Below, one piece after another: positions 50,086 through 60,124 of a stretch of 64,000 nucleotides of DNA. Position 1 is the stretch's first letter. Each line of letters starts with the position of its first letter. The notes beneath the pieces were generated by a model that saw nothing but the letters and a program-made list of their open reading frames with translations, was not told where the DNA came from and did no database searches. Source of the stretch: an uncultured Flavobacteriales bacterium. GTDB lineage: Bacteria > Bacteroidota > Bacteroidia > Flavobacteriales_D > Parvicellaceae. The stretch covers positions 122,677-186,676 of the forward strand of contig CALSNM010000005.1 of assembly GCA_943787725.1 (NCBI GenBank), read 5' to 3'. The position numbers were made by a program, and so were the translations under genes.

Positions 50086-50871
50086 TCACTTTTTTGCTCT
50101 CTTTATATTGTAAACCCCACTTAGATCATAAACCCCATATTTTCCGGGAACCGATTTATTTTGACCAACATAGCTTAAAGTTATGCCCATTCTTTGATCA
50201 TAGTCTTTCCAGCATATAAATATTGCACTATGTCCAACATTGTGGTACGAATAGTTAACATGATAAATCCAATCTCCAGGCTCTAGTATCTCCGGGCTTG
50301 AATGTTTTACTCCCTTATTTCTTTTGTAAATAACTTCTCTATTGGACCGCTGAACTCCGGCATTATTATATACTGCATTTATGAAATCCCAGCATGATCC
50401 AACAATAACATCTTTTCGTATAACAGCCATTTGGTAACCCTCCTTGATAATTTGAAGCCCTCCTTCATGCGTCTTATTTGGACATTCCTGCTCCAATAAG
50501 CAACAACAATCTTTTAAATGCTCAACTTGCTTGAGCATTTCATCATTCGGACAGAAAGCACTCGATGAATCGAGATGGAATTCTTTCAGAAGGGTTTCTT
50601 TTGAAGTAACTTCGCTTTTCTTTGCAAATTGCAGAGAATCTAAAGCACCTTGGACAAAGGCTAACTCCAGGGTTAATGAATCTACTTTTTTTGATAGGAA
50701 GTTGGTTAAATAGGATAATTGGTTTAATTCTTTTTTATGTGATTCCTGGTCTTTGCTGATTACTGATTCAAGGCTGTCTATTCTATTTACAATACTCTTG
50801 GACTTCCAGAATTGACTCTCAACAGGGTTAAAGTAAAAAAGAAAAATAACTACCAAAATTATTGGCTTCAT
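50086..50871 (-). CDS. Secreted CHAP/NlpC-like cysteine peptidase with coiled coil
   Basis: 261 residues from the Met at 50871 (signal MKPIILVVIFLFYFNPVESQ). A coiled coil (about 25-95: VNRIDSLESVISKDQESHKK) is followed by a Cys-rich linker (CPNDEMLKQVEHLKDCCCL) and a catalytic part with a Cys in VIVGSCWDFINAVYNN and a His in NVGHSAIFICW, placed as in NlpC/P60 or CHAP hydrolases of peptidoglycan. It is convergent to the serine hydrolase, with 1 bp between the stops. Confidence 0.65.
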   Translation of the reverse strand: MKPIILVVIFLFYFNPVESQFWKSKSIVNRIDSLESVISKDQESHKKELNQLSYLTNFLSKKVDSLTLELAFVQGALDSLQFAKKSEVTSKETLLKEFHLDSSSAFCPNDEMLKQVEHLKDCCCLLEQECPNKTHEGGLQIIKEGYQMAVIRKDVIVGSCWDFINAVYNNAGVQRSNREVIYKRNKGVKHSSPEILEPGDWIYHVNYSYHNVGHSAIFICWKDYDQRMGITLSYVGQNKSVPGKYGVYDLSGVYNIKRAKK

Positions 50872-51142
50872 TCCATTGAAAAAAAAAATAAACCCTCCAG
50901 ATACAATAATTTTTAGTTTACCCATAATCACAAAACTATACTCTTGATTTACAAAAATAGCACTAATTCCATAAAAACTACTAACGACTCAAACAAAAGC
51001 AACATAAGAGATCTACATTTTCATACTCTCGATATTCTTTTATTTTAATTAAAGAAAACCTGATTTCGTTTTCTAGATGACATTTAATAATGAACAATTA
51101 TAATTTTGAATTGTGGGGTATGTGGGGTAAGTCACAAAACAA

Positions 51143-51184
51143 AAAGCCTCAACTAACTCATTATAAGTTTGCTGAGGCTTTTTT
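51143..51184. terminator. Strong terminator-like hairpin without an obvious gene
   Basis: AAAGCCTCA (51143-51151) pairs with TGAGGCTTT (51173-51181), flanked by an A-run and T-run; an inner AACT/AGTT extends the stem. It stands 130 bp before the integrase start and after no plus-strand gene, so it may be the tail of a lost gene or mark the element border. Confidence 0.7.
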
Positions 51185-51318
51185 ATGCGGTCTGGACGGG
51201 AATGTAACCTATATAAAACAAAAAACTAAATACTTATACATCAATAATTTATATATTTTATTGTCGATATATGTCATACCTATTGTCAACCCTATTTTAT
51301 TTATGAGTATATTTATAC

Positions 51319-52806
51319 ATGCCTACAGTAAAATGTATTTTAAGAAAAGACCAGCCAGATAAAGATGGATTATGTAAAATCATCATTATTTACAGTCACG
51401 GTAGAGGTAAAGTCACCAAATTCACAATTGGTGAAAAAGTTTTAATTAGTCATTTTAACAATACAAATGGTCATGTAGTATCTTCTCATCCTAGATCCAG
51501 AGAGATTAATCACCTTATTGACACCCACAAAACAACAATTAATAATATTGTATTTGATTTAAAAAGAAAAGGGATTGACCCAAGTACTGAATCTATTAAA
51601 AGGAATTTTGAAAATTATTTCAGTAATTATAAAAAGAATGATGTTCTAAATACGGCTGAACCCAATTTAAATGATATTTCCGTTAATAATGCGTGGAACG
51701 AACTAATGACATTGAAACAGAACATTTGGTCAACCTCTACAACCTCTATTTACAGAACAACATTTAACCATCTTATCAATTATTGTTCTCAACATGACCA
51801 AAATTTAAGTTGGGAATTGTTTGATGTAGATTTTTCTACACACTGGAATAACTATTTCTTAGAAGAATGTGAAAATCAATACGGAGATGTTGGATTAATG
51901 AATAATACAATCGGAAAGTATATTAAAACTCTTAAACAATTTTTGAACTGGGCCGTAAAAAAAGAATACCATAGTAACTTCCGTTATAAGTCCTATAAAA
52001 TATATAGTAAAGAAGGAGATATATTCCCACTTTCAGAAAGACATCTTTCTGAATTAGTAAAGTTCTGCGACAACCCTAAGAATAGCTTAAGATTAAGAAA
52101 ATGTGCTAGTATATTTATATTTTTATCCTCCACAGGACTAAGATTTAGTGATGGACAAGGTTTATTGATATCAGACTTTCATTACTCAGGTGAAGGTGGG
52201 ATTGAGTCCCAAGTGTTTAAATTAACAAGTAAAAAAACTAATCAGAAATTGACCATTCCTCTCAACCCCTACTCCATTAAAGAGTTAATAAGATGGTTCT
52301 CTGAATCTAATAAAAATAATACAAGTTTTTTAGACATTTTAAAATCTAAAACATCAATTTTTGACAACAACATTATTAGAAAACTACTAAATCAGATTAG
52401 TGACTTTGACCAACCCATATTACCTCAAATTTCATCCGTAAAGTTCAATAAGTACATAAAAGAAGTGGGAGAAAAATGTGGATTTACAGAACCTATCACT
52501 TTACATATTCAGAAAGGAAATAAAACCGAAAAAAAATCATTTAAAAGGTGGGAGAAACTTTCCAGCCATGACTGCCGAAGAACATTTATAACGCTTTCAC
52601 TTCAAAAAGGAATGAGACCAGAGATATTGATGGAAATCACTGGTCACACTTCATATAAAACTATGTTGAGATACAATAAAATTGAGAACAGTATTATGGT
52701 CAAAGAATTTAATAGCGCATGGGGAGAATCAATCAAAGTTGACGATGGGGAAATTGGAACTTTTACACTCGGAGTTATTAAGTCGAAAAATGATAAAAAC
52801 ATTTAA
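51319..52806 (+). CDS. Tyrosine recombinase / phage-type integrase
   Basis: 495 residues. N-terminal Arm/SAM-like DNA-binding domains (about 1-230) precede the catalytic domain with Arg in SSTGLRFSDGQGLL, Lys near SKKTNQKL, the HxxR motif SSHDCRRTFITLS, the second His in EITGHTSYKTM and the nucleophile Tyr in MLRYNKIEN. It is full length and intact, of the Bacteroidota mobile-element type. It probably drove insertion of the accessory segment that follows; the attachment sites could not be located by eye. Confidence 0.93.
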   Translation: MPTVKCILRKDQPDKDGLCKIIIIYSHGRGKVTKFTIGEKVLISHFNNTNGHVVSSHPRSREINHLIDTHKTTINNIVFDLKRKGIDPSTESIKRNFENYFSNYKKNDVLNTAEPNLNDISVNNAWNELMTLKQNIWSTSTTSIYRTTFNHLINYCSQHDQNLSWELFDVDFSTHWNNYFLEECENQYGDVGLMNNTIGKYIKTLKQFLNWAVKKEYHSNFRYKSYKIYSKEGDIFPLSERHLSELVKFCDNPKNSLRLRKCASIFIFLSSTGLRFSDGQGLLISDFHYSGEGGIESQVFKLTSKKTNQKLTIPLNPYSIKELIRWFSESNKNNTSFLDILKSKTSIFDNNIIRKLLNQISDFDQPILPQISSVKFNKYIKEVGEKCGFTEPITLHIQKGNKTEKKSFKRWEKLSSHDCRRTFITLSLQKGMRPEILMEITGHTSYKTMLRYNKIENSIMVKEFNSAWGESIKVDDGEIGTFTLGVIKSKNDKNI

Positions 52807-52887
52807 TCTGAAATAATCTCAATAACCATAACATTTTGATTTTCCATATTATTAAAACTATTTGATTTTTATTAAAAGTAAACTATA

Positions 52888-53271
52888 TTAAGAGATTAAT
52901 TTAATCGGTGTGGCTGTAGCTTTAATTTCTAAAGAAGCTTCAAGATTAGTTGAATGATCATATTCTTTTTCCTGTTCTACTTCATTTCCTTTCTCTTCAG
53001 CGTTGCCTGGTGGGATATAATCACCATTTTCAGATTTCCTAGCTTCTATTTCTCGTTTCTCTTTCAAGTATTTTTCTTTACCTTCTTGATAACCTAATTC
53101 TATAGCCTCTTCCAAAGCCTGTTGGTTTTGTTCTTCCGCTTTTTTCAAACCATCTTCATAACCAGCATTAAAACCAGTGTCATATCCCTTATCATAAGCA
53201 GAATTATCGGATGGTGCACAACTATACATCAATCCAAATAGTAGTATATATTTAATATTCTTTCTTTTCAT
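52888..53271 (-). CDS. Small Glu-rich lipoprotein
   Basis: 127 residues. The lipoprotein signal ends at LMYSCAPSD. Next come three imperfect repeats (AYDKGYDTGFNAGYEDGLKK) of a Tyr-Gly pattern, then a very acidic Glu/Lys helix. The GYxxGxxxGY pattern is seen in bacterial lipoproteins and essential phage/plasmid proteins of unknown role. It is encoded on the opposite strand to the integrase and shows no frameshift. Confidence 0.65.
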   Translation of the reverse strand: MKRKNIKYILLFGLMYSCAPSDNSAYDKGYDTGFNAGYEDGLKKAEEQNQQALEEAIELGYQEGKEKYLKEKREIEARKSENGDYIPPGNAEEKGNEVEQEKEYDHSTNLEASLEIKATATPIKLIS

Positions 53272-53383
53272 CTTACTTTAGATTTGAATTTTCAAGTTAC
53301 ATAAGTTTCTTTGGTCTTAATAGCAAATGTTGAGAAAAACACCTCCTATTAGCAATAGGATTAAACCTACCAATGTGCCCTCT

Positions 53384-53650
53384 TTAAGGGGCCCTTCTTC
53401 TCCTTCTTCTTCTTCTTCTTCTTCTCTTCTTCTTCGATGTACGACCAGAAAAACGATCCGAAAAAACATATACCACATTAACAAGCAGAAGTATTCCGTA
53501 TAATAGCGCAGACCAACCTAGAACTTTGAAAATAGTATAGGGAAATACATGTTCACCTTGGTAAATAATAACCGCGAGTACAATGATAAAAATAGAGAAA
53601 ATCATTAATGTCCTAATGACGTTTCCTATTGTTCGTAATAGATCTTTCAT
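53384..53650 (-). CDS. Small membrane protein with an Arg-run tail
   Basis: 88 residues: two hydrophobic segments (LMIFSIFIIVLAVIIYQG; VLGWSALLYGILLLVNVVYVF), then a basic tail SGRTSKKKRRRRRRRRRRR encoded by a CTT/AGA microsatellite. The tail's reading phase depends on a one-base interruption of the repeat, so its true sequence is uncertain. No family is recognised. It shares the strand with the neighbouring lipoprotein 113 bp away. Confidence 0.55.
   Translation of the reverse strand: MKDLLRTIGNVIRTLMIFSIFIIVLAVIIYQGEHVFPYTIFKVLGWSALLYGILLLVNVVYVFSDRFSGRTSKKKRRRRRRRRRRRAP
53393..53435. repeat. CTT microsatellite
   Basis: A run of CTT/CTC triplets (plus strand) with one phase-breaking interruption encodes the terminal Arg run of the membrane protein. 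Length changes would alter its tail. Confidence 0.7.
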
Positions 53651-54248
53651 ATTGTTTTGTCTTTATGATTAATATTATAATGAAAAGTAATCAATATAAG
53701 TACCCGAATGAAATTCAACCTCTAAAAATTCTTTTTTACCCTTCAAATAAAGTAATGAAGAGGTATATGGTTGAGTTCTATAATAAACAGATAAAATCAT
53801 AATTTGATTCGTTTTTATCGGTTTTCATACACCAAAACCTCATCCATTTATTATCTGTCAAACACCAACTATTATTTGACCCCAACTTTTAGAAGGTACC
53901 TCCGTAGAGTTATACAAGCAATGAAATTCAATTTTCTTGTACCTTTTTTAATCTTAAGTATTATATAGTTAGTAAGACACCTTAACAAACTAAAACTTCG
54001 ACCAATTGCCTATGTAAATACAATACTCTATCAAATGTTAAATTAAAATTAATTCGTTATGAAAAATGTCAACATTTTTTTTCAAACAAAATAATAGAGG
54101 GGTATTTTATTTCACAAGGACACCAACTGACACTCTCAGATTCACTATTCTATGTTTCTACTTTAGAAACTTTCAATCGTTTTAGATTACCCACAAACGT
54201 ATTTACTACTTTTTTATCAATTCGAAATATCGATAATACACTTAACAA
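53651..54248. other. Intergenic stretch without a gene
   Basis: About 600 bp. I see no coding frame, RNA gene or clear hairpin; the base composition is even more AT-rich than its surroundings. Confidence 0.5.
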
Positions 54249-55207
54249 ATGAAGAGCGTAATTTACATAGTATGCCTTTTACTGTTAAGTTGTTTTACAT
54301 CTGTATCACAAACTTTGTCTAAAGATCAGGCTAAGCTCGAAAAACTATTGGTAAAATCACCAGATAGATGCATACGAAAATCAAATAGACTTATAGAAAA
54401 AGGAAAAGGCATGGCACTGCCCTATTACTATCTTACTTGTTCCAATTACAAAAAGTACACCCAATTGGGTAAAAACGTCATATTTGACAAATTCTTTAAG
54501 AAGTTATGGTAAATATCAGAAATACAATAAAAATTCAAATGTTGTTGTAAACCAAAAAATTATCAATGATTTAAGTACCGCTTATGAAGTTCGAATTACT
54601 GAAATTTTGGAAAAGAAGAAATACAGTAAAGCCAGAAAGAAGCGGATAAATTTTCAAAACTATTTGGTAGTAATGTAAATAATTACGATCAAATAGTAGT
54701 CAACAAATGACGTAAAACAAAAGACAGCAAAAAAGAAGAACAGTAGCACCCCAAAAAAGAATGTTTCTAATACGATATCAGTTAGTGAGAGTAAGTTAAT
54801 TACGGATGCGCAAAGTGTTTTAGGTACAAGATACATATACGGAGGAGAAACTTCAAGTGGATTAGATTGTTCTGGATTCACAAAGTATGTGTATCAAAAA
54901 TCGGGGGTAAATATACCTCATAGCGCCAAGTCACAATCCAAACTAGGTACGCGATAGTAAGCAAAGAAGATTGTAAAACTGGGATTTAATATTTTTTGGA
55001 TCCAAATCAAATAACGGATATCATTTTCAGCATGTGGGTATGATATACGCTAACGACAATGGTAAAATTAAAATAATACACTGCCCTAATAGTGGTGTTT
55101 GTATTGAAGGAGAAGGAGAGCCTAGTTATGACATGTATTGGAATAAGCGCTTTCTATTTATAAAAAGAATAAACAACAATAATTTATTAACCACTAAAAA
55201 CAAGTAG
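54249..55207 (+). CDS. NlpC/P60 peptidoglycan hydrolase, several frameshifts
   Basis: About 318 codons. A signal peptide (VIYIVCLLLLSCFTSVSQ) is followed by a helical region (LSKDQAKLEKLLVKSPDRCI), then a NlpC/P60 domain: SVLGTRYIYGGETSSGLDCS with the catalytic Cys, then HFQHVGMIY with the His, and IHCPNSG. Frames change near 54500, 54700, 54955 and 55000. The family cleaves the D-Glu-gamma-meso-diaminopimelate bond in stem peptides. It lies 2 bp before the next gene. Confidence 0.75.
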
Positions 55208-55209
55208 TC

Positions 55210-56654
55210 ATGAAAACTAAATATTTTGTCCTCGCTTCTGCAGTAGCTATTGTAGCATCAGTGATGCTATTAAAAAACTGCGACAATAAAAATAATGTAA
55301 TCTCAAAAAACAAGGTGCCTGAAGCATACATTGACGCTCCGTTTGATGTACAGGTGCCAAGAACAATTTTTGATGTAGACGCTTCTGAAGGAGCCGTTTT
55401 GAAATACGGACAGACAGAAATCAACATACCAGAATCTGCCTTTTTAGATAAAGATGGAAAAGTAGTTAAAGGAAAAGTAAAATTGGCTTATAGGGAGGTA
55501 AACGACCCCGTAACAATTATGATGAGTGGAGTACCTATGGAAACAGCTGAAGGGTCTCAGGAATATCTCGAAAGTGCCGGAATGTTGGAAATGATTGCAT
55601 GGAAAGGAAAAGAACCACTTTTTGTAAATCCCGATCGTAAAATTAAAGTAAATATGGAATCAGATTTTTCCGATGATGATTATAACCTTTATAATTTAGA
55701 TACGGTAAATCGCCAATGGGTTGAAGTTGAAAGTGATGTACCTGCAGAGGAGTTAAAAAGAGAGCTGCCATCAGTGGAAGGAATTTCTACTTATAAAGAA
55801 CCCAACTTTGCTGAGCTTGCTTCAAAAAAAAGGTTTGATAAACCCAGTAAAACCTGAAGTAAAAGACAAAGAGTTATTTCAATTTAAATTCAAAACAGAT
55901 TTCAGTCAATATCCAGAGTTAAATATCTATAATGGGGTGCAGTGGGAATTTGCAGGAAAGAAAGACAGTGAAAACCCTGCAAAAAATAAATGGGTAACAT
56001 CTGCAGTATGGAATGAAATGGAGATTGTTAAGCGAAAGAAGAATGGAGTATACAAACTAAAACTGGTTAAAGGTGATAAAGTTTTTGAAACAACAGTACG
56101 GCCGGTTTTCGATTCTCGAGACATGGAGTATGCAGAATATGTTTTTAACCAAACATATGATAAATACAAAACTTTTATCGAGACCAAAAAAGAAGAAGAA
56201 AAGGAAAAAGCTCGACAAAGAAAGATTAGACAAGAGCAGGCTGCTCAAAGGAACAAGGTTTACGAATTAACTGGAAAATTTTCTAGAGAGTTTGAAATCC
56301 AAAGTTTTGGGTGGGCAAACTTAGACAGAGTCTATAAAATTGAACCTCAATCTATCCATAGCTTCCTTTGTCGATGCAAAAGGAAGTTTATTACCCGTAA
56401 GAAAGGTATATCTATTGATGGACTCTGTAAATTCAATGCTTACATATACCCCCTATAACCTAGATAAATTTAAGTTCGATCCTAAAAGTAAGAATTCATT
56501 AATTGTAGTTGATTCCTTGGCGCAAGCATATGCTATAGGCAATTCCGAATTTGAAAGAATTACGGGGTTTGCAAAAAAACATGAATTTAAAGTTGGGACA
56601 CCTTTAAAAGTGAAATCTGAGACAGACATTAGAAAATTGATTAACAACATATAA
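55210..56654 (+). CDS. Secreted conserved hypothetical protein, two frameshifts
   Basis: About 480 codons. The N-terminus (KYFVLASAVAIVASVMLLKN) is a signal or membrane anchor ending near CDNKNN. A beta-rich domain follows (YGQTEINIPESAFLDKDGKV, KLAYREVNDPVTIMMSGVPM), like cell-surface sandwich domains of Bacteroidota. Next is a charged helical stretch (KEEEKEKARQRKIRQEQAAQ) and a second beta-rich part. Breaks are near 55835 and 56350. No name can be given. Confidence 0.68.
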
Positions 56655-56710
56655 AACATCTATGAAAGAGTTAAATCAACCCTCTTCATAATCAATAAAA
56701 ACAAAAAACT

Positions 56711-57280
56711 ATGAAAAAATTAATTTTAATACTCGGAATTTTAATTGGATTATCAATTGGTGTATCAGCTCAATATATGGATGGTAAAACAAGAAGTGAA
56801 ACCCATAAAAGGGTAATGAAAAAAACTTATGAAAGGAATTTGACCAATGAACTGGTGAAATATATCGAAACAGGTGATGTAACTACTTTATTAGATTTGG
56901 TCCAAGAAGAAGATATAGCTTTCATTGGTTTAAGCGGTGGTGTATATAATCCAAGTCAAAACAAAGAATACTTCGTACAATTCATTAAGAAATATTTAGA
57001 TGTTCGATCTAAAGATTTAACAATACTTAGAATTGACAAAGAATATTATGACAATTATTATTCACCAGCTGGTGGTATGTACAAAATAACTATCCTATAC
57101 CCTAATTCAGAAAGATATGATAATATTGACATTAACTATAACAATGAAGGAAAAATAATGGGAATCACGATCAATGATAATCTTCATAAGTATAGATATG
57201 TTGAGGGTGATTTAAATAAAATATATGGTTGTGAATACGGTTATGAGGGAGAAAAAATAACTCATATGACAAAGTTGTAA
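56711..57280 (+). CDS. Secreted hypothetical protein, copy 1 of a tandem triplet
   Basis: 189 residues, intact. Signal peptide (MKKLILILGILIGLSIGVSA), then ELVKYIETGDVTTLLDLVQE and SKDLTILRIDKEYY, then a strand-rich C-terminal part (MYKITILYPNSERYDNIDIN). The composition suggests a small alpha/beta domain; the family is not recognised. It is the parent form for the two downstream copies. Confidence 0.75.
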   Translation: MKKLILILGILIGLSIGVSAQYMDGKTRSETHKRVMKKTYERNLTNELVKYIETGDVTTLLDLVQEEDIAFIGLSGGVYNPSQNKEYFVQFIKKYLDVRSKDLTILRIDKEYYDNYYSPAGGMYKITILYPNSERYDNIDINYNNEGKIMGITINDNLHKYRYVEGDLNKIYGCEYGYEGEKITHMTKL

Positions 57281-57301
57281 TAGAATAAAAACAAAAAAAC
57301 T

Positions 57302-57886
57302 ATGAAAAAATTAATTTTAATACTCGGAATCCTAATTGGATTATCAATTGGTGTATCAGCGCAAGTGAGAGTGGATGCTACAAAAACAAGAAAAAGCTCA
57401 CTAACCCATAAAAGGGTAATCAAAAAGAACTTTTGAAACATCTTTGACCAATGAACTGGTGAAATATATCGAAACAGGTGACGTAACACCCTTATTAGAT
57501 TTGGTTCAAGAAGATGATATAACCTTTCATTGGTTTAAGTGGTGGTGTATACGAACCAAGTCAGGACAAAGAATACTTCGTACAATTCATTCAGAAATAT
57601 TTAGATGTTCGATCTAAAGATTTAACCATACTTAGAATTGACAAAGAATATTATGACAATTATTATTCACCAGTCTGGTGTCATGTACAAAATAACTATC
57701 CTATACCCTAATTCAGAAAGATATGATAATATTGACATTAACTATAACAATGAAGGTAAAGTTATGGGAATCACAATCAACGATAATCTTCATAAGTATA
57801 GATATGTTGACGGTGATTTAAATAAAATATATGGTTGTGAATACGGTTATGAGGGAGAAAAAATAACTCATATGACAAAGTTGTAA
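57302..57886 (+). CDS. Secreted hypothetical protein, copy 2, frameshifted
   Basis: The same protein as copy 1 with a slightly different mature start. The frame breaks near 57436, 57525 and 57675; the last third (MYKITILYPNSERYDNIDIN to GEKITHMTKL) is almost identical to copy 1. Either the breaks are sequence errors or this copy is decaying. The frequency of similar breaks elsewhere in the window favours errors. Confidence 0.65.
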
Positions 57887-57906
57887 TCGAATAAAAACAA
57901 AAAACT

Positions 57907-58487
57907 ATGAAAAAATTAATTTTAATACTCGGAATCCTAATTGGATTAACAAATGTGGTATCAGCGGAAGTGAGAGTAGATACTACAAAAACGAAAAAAC
58001 TCACTAACCCAAAAAAGTGAAATCAAAAAGAATTTTGAAACATCTTTCACCAATGAACTGGTGAAATATATCGAAACAGGTGATGTAACACCCTTATTCG
58101 ATTTGATTCAAGAAGATGATATTACCTTTTATGGTTTAAGTGATAATCAATACGAACTAAGTGAGGACAAAGAATACTTCGCACAATTCATTAAGAAATA
58201 TTTAAATGTTCGGTCCAAAGATTTAACCATACTTAGAATTGATAAAGAATACTTATGACAGTCATAATCACGAGTTTGGTTCAGCCTATAGAATGACTAT
58301 TCTGTACCCTAATTCAGATAGATATGACAGTGTAGAAATTGATTATAGTTGGGCTGGTAAAGTTAGAGGAATCACCATCGACGATAATCTACACGAAAAC
58401 ACATATATAGATGGTGATTTAAATAAAATATATGGACTTGAGTTTGGTTATGAAGGTGAGAGTTTAAGGGGTTGGACAAAGTTGTAA
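57907..58487 (+). CDS. Secreted hypothetical protein, copy 3, frameshifted and diverged
   Basis: A third copy, the most diverged: the C-terminus reads YRMTILYPNSDRYDSVEIDY and ends GESLRGWTKL. Breaks are near 58005 and 58250. The differences are mostly in surface-like charged positions, so the copies may be under diversifying pressure; this is an inference from three sequences only. Confidence 0.65.
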
Positions 58488-58508
58488 CCGAATAAAAAAT
58501 AAACAACT

Positions 58509-58982
58509 ATGAAAAACTTAATCACATTATTAATCACATTACTATCATTAAATGGAACTTCACAATTACCAACAGACACTATCGGGCATGATGGAGTTAA
58601 TGTTAAACTATTAGATAGTTTAGTTGAGGTGTATGTGAATGAAGAAAGAGTTAGTAGAGGTATAAAACCACTATTAATTACAAAAGAGAGAAGGGTACAT
58701 TCATATAATCATAGTGAATGGATGCTTGTTAATAATAAATTTGAACACTCCGCAGGGGGTGTAGTAGGTGAATGTTGTTTAGATGGATCTTTATGGGGTG
58801 GTGAAACGTATGAAAATAACGCTAAAACTTTGGTTAATCTTTGGTTTAACTCACCACCACACAGACACATTTTATTAAATTCAGCGTTCACATATGGTGG
58901 TTGTGGGTCCGCGATTGGTGATCCTTCCTATGGTTTTTATCTTATAAAATCTAGTTTTGGGGTTATCCCCAATCTCATCTGA
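58509..58982 (+). CDS. Secreted CAP (SCP/PR1-like) protein
   Basis: 157 residues: signal peptide (MKNLITLLITLLSLNGTS) followed by a CAP domain with NEERVSRGIKPLLITKE, the His in SYNHSEWM, the second His in NNKFEHSAGG, the Glu in GGETYENN and the WFNSPPHRHILL motif. These are the four cavity residues of the CAP superfamily. Cysteines GECCLDG and GGCGSA may form disulfides. The function of bacterial CAP proteins is poorly known. It is transcribed with the preceding tandem copies. Confidence 0.87.
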   Translation: MKNLITLLITLLSLNGTSQLPTDTIGHDGVNVKLLDSLVEVYVNEERVSRGIKPLLITKERRVHSYNHSEWMLVNNKFEHSAGGVVGECCLDGSLWGGETYENNAKTLVNLWFNSPPHRHILLNSAFTYGGCGSAIGDPSYGFYLIKSSFGVIPNLI

Positions 58983-59070
58983 ATATTTTACATCAAAGTA
59001 ATTTTTTCCTACCACAGGATTCCGGATTCTGAATCATTATGCTTATCTTCCTGAAACAAGATTATAAATA

Positions 59071-59313
59071 ATGGAAGAATTAGCTCTAAACCCAAAACAG
59101 TTAAAGTATTGTTCTGATTTCTATACCAAGACAATTCGACACCTATTGGAATGTAAGTCTGATAGACGTGTCCTAGCAGATACAGAACGGTTCAAGGATT
59201 TCCTTATTAAAATTTTCGGTTTAAGACAAAATGAAGTTTTATTTAAATATATGATAATAAAACATTTAGAAATAACTGAAGGGATAGATGAGTACTTGTT
59301 GGGGTTAGATTAA
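59071..59313 (+). CDS. Small hypothetical protein
   Basis: 80 residues, charged and helical (NPKQLKYCSDFYTKTIRHLL, DTERFKDFLIKIFGLRQNEV). It overlaps the stop of the convergent recombinase gene by 4 bp. I recognise no family; the even codon use and the position suggest it is genuine. Confidence 0.5.
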   Translation: MEELALNPKQLKYCSDFYTKTIRHLLECKSDRRVLADTERFKDFLIKIFGLRQNEVLFKYMIIKHLEITEGIDEYLLGLD

Positions 59314-59930
59314 CTTATAAGTTTCTTAATCTTTTGAATAGTTCCACTACTCTTACCAGTTAATTTCATTGTATTTCTTATTGATTGACCCTGACGAATA
59401 TATTTAATGATATCTCTGTGTTGTTCTAACAAATCATCATCCGATTTCTTAAATCCTTTCTTCCTACCAACTTTTCCTCCACCCTTTCGATAATTATCAT
59501 ATCCTGATTTTATTCGTTGTCGTATTTGAACTCTTTCCATTTGATTTACACTACTTAAAACTTGTATCATAAATTGTGATAGAGGTAGAACTTCTTTATT
59601 GTCATCTAATGTCTCCAAGTTATAGTTCTTGATAAATAAAGATATTTTCTGTTGATTAAGGATTTCGATCGTCTGAAGTACCTCTACTATGTTTCTTCCT
59701 AATCGTGACAATTCCCAACATAGAACCTTGTCTATTTTATTTTTTTGAATGAAAGATATCATCTCCATCAGAACTGGTCGTTCTTCATTCTTTGTGTTAC
59801 CTGATATCTTTTCTTGGAACACTTTAATTAACTCCCAATTTCTATTGTCAGAGAATTCCGTGAGTTCATTTATTTGTCTTTGATTGTCTTGTGTATGTGT
59901 ACTTACACGACTTAGAATTACAACTTTCAT
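59310..59930 (-). CDS. Small serine recombinase (resolvase/invertase)
   Basis: 206 residues. The catalytic domain begins MKVVILSRVSTHTQDNQRQI with the active-site Ser in SRVST, and has VLCWELSRLGRNIVEVLQTI, the conserved E-SRLxR motif. A helical E-like region then leads to a C-terminal helix-turn-helix (IIKYIRQGQSIRNTMKLTGK). It could resolve cointegrates or invert a segment of this element. No recombination sites were identified. Confidence 0.92.
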   Translation of the reverse strand: MKVVILSRVSTHTQDNQRQINELTEFSDNRNWELIKVFQEKISGNTKNEERPVLMEMISFIQKNKIDKVLCWELSRLGRNIVEVLQTIEILNQQKISLFIKNYNLETLDDNKEVLPLSQFMIQVLSSVNQMERVQIRQRIKSGYDNYRKGGGKVGRKKGFKKSDDDLLEQHRDIIKYIRQGQSIRNTMKLTGKSSGTIQKIKKLIS

Positions 59931-60035
59931 CTTGTCTTTATTTAATCTTTTAAATTATAACGACACGATTTTCATTATCTTGTGTAAGGTTATGAAAGAT
60001 TAAAATGATACGGATTTAAATTGATACATGTAGAC

Positions 60036-60065
60036 AAAAAAAAAGACCGATTGTTAGTCGGTCTT
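60036..60065 (-). terminator. Terminator of the rep operon
   Basis: AAGACCGA (60043-60050) pairs with TCGGTCTT (60058-60065). On the minus strand the hairpin is followed by a run of T (A's at 60036-60044). It lies 60 bp after the Rep stop. Confidence 0.75.
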
Positions 60066-60124
60066 AGTTGAGTAGTAAGTCTATTATCTAGTTGTCTTTC
60101 TCTTTATTCGATAAGAGTTCATTC

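Larger units (their letters stand above)
56700..58490 (+). repeat. Tandem triplication of a secreted-protein gene
   Basis: Three head-to-tail copies, about 600 bp each, of the same gene including its leader (AATAAAAACAAAAAACTATG before each). Copy 1 is open; copies 2 and 3 carry frame changes. The copies are closest at the signal peptide and at the segment with SKDLTILRIDKE. Confidence 0.9.

Noticed and set aside
51090..51362. A 90-codon frame starting with MNNYNFELWG
   Set aside because: It runs through the terminator hairpin and overlaps the integrase start in another frame; its composition looks non-coding.
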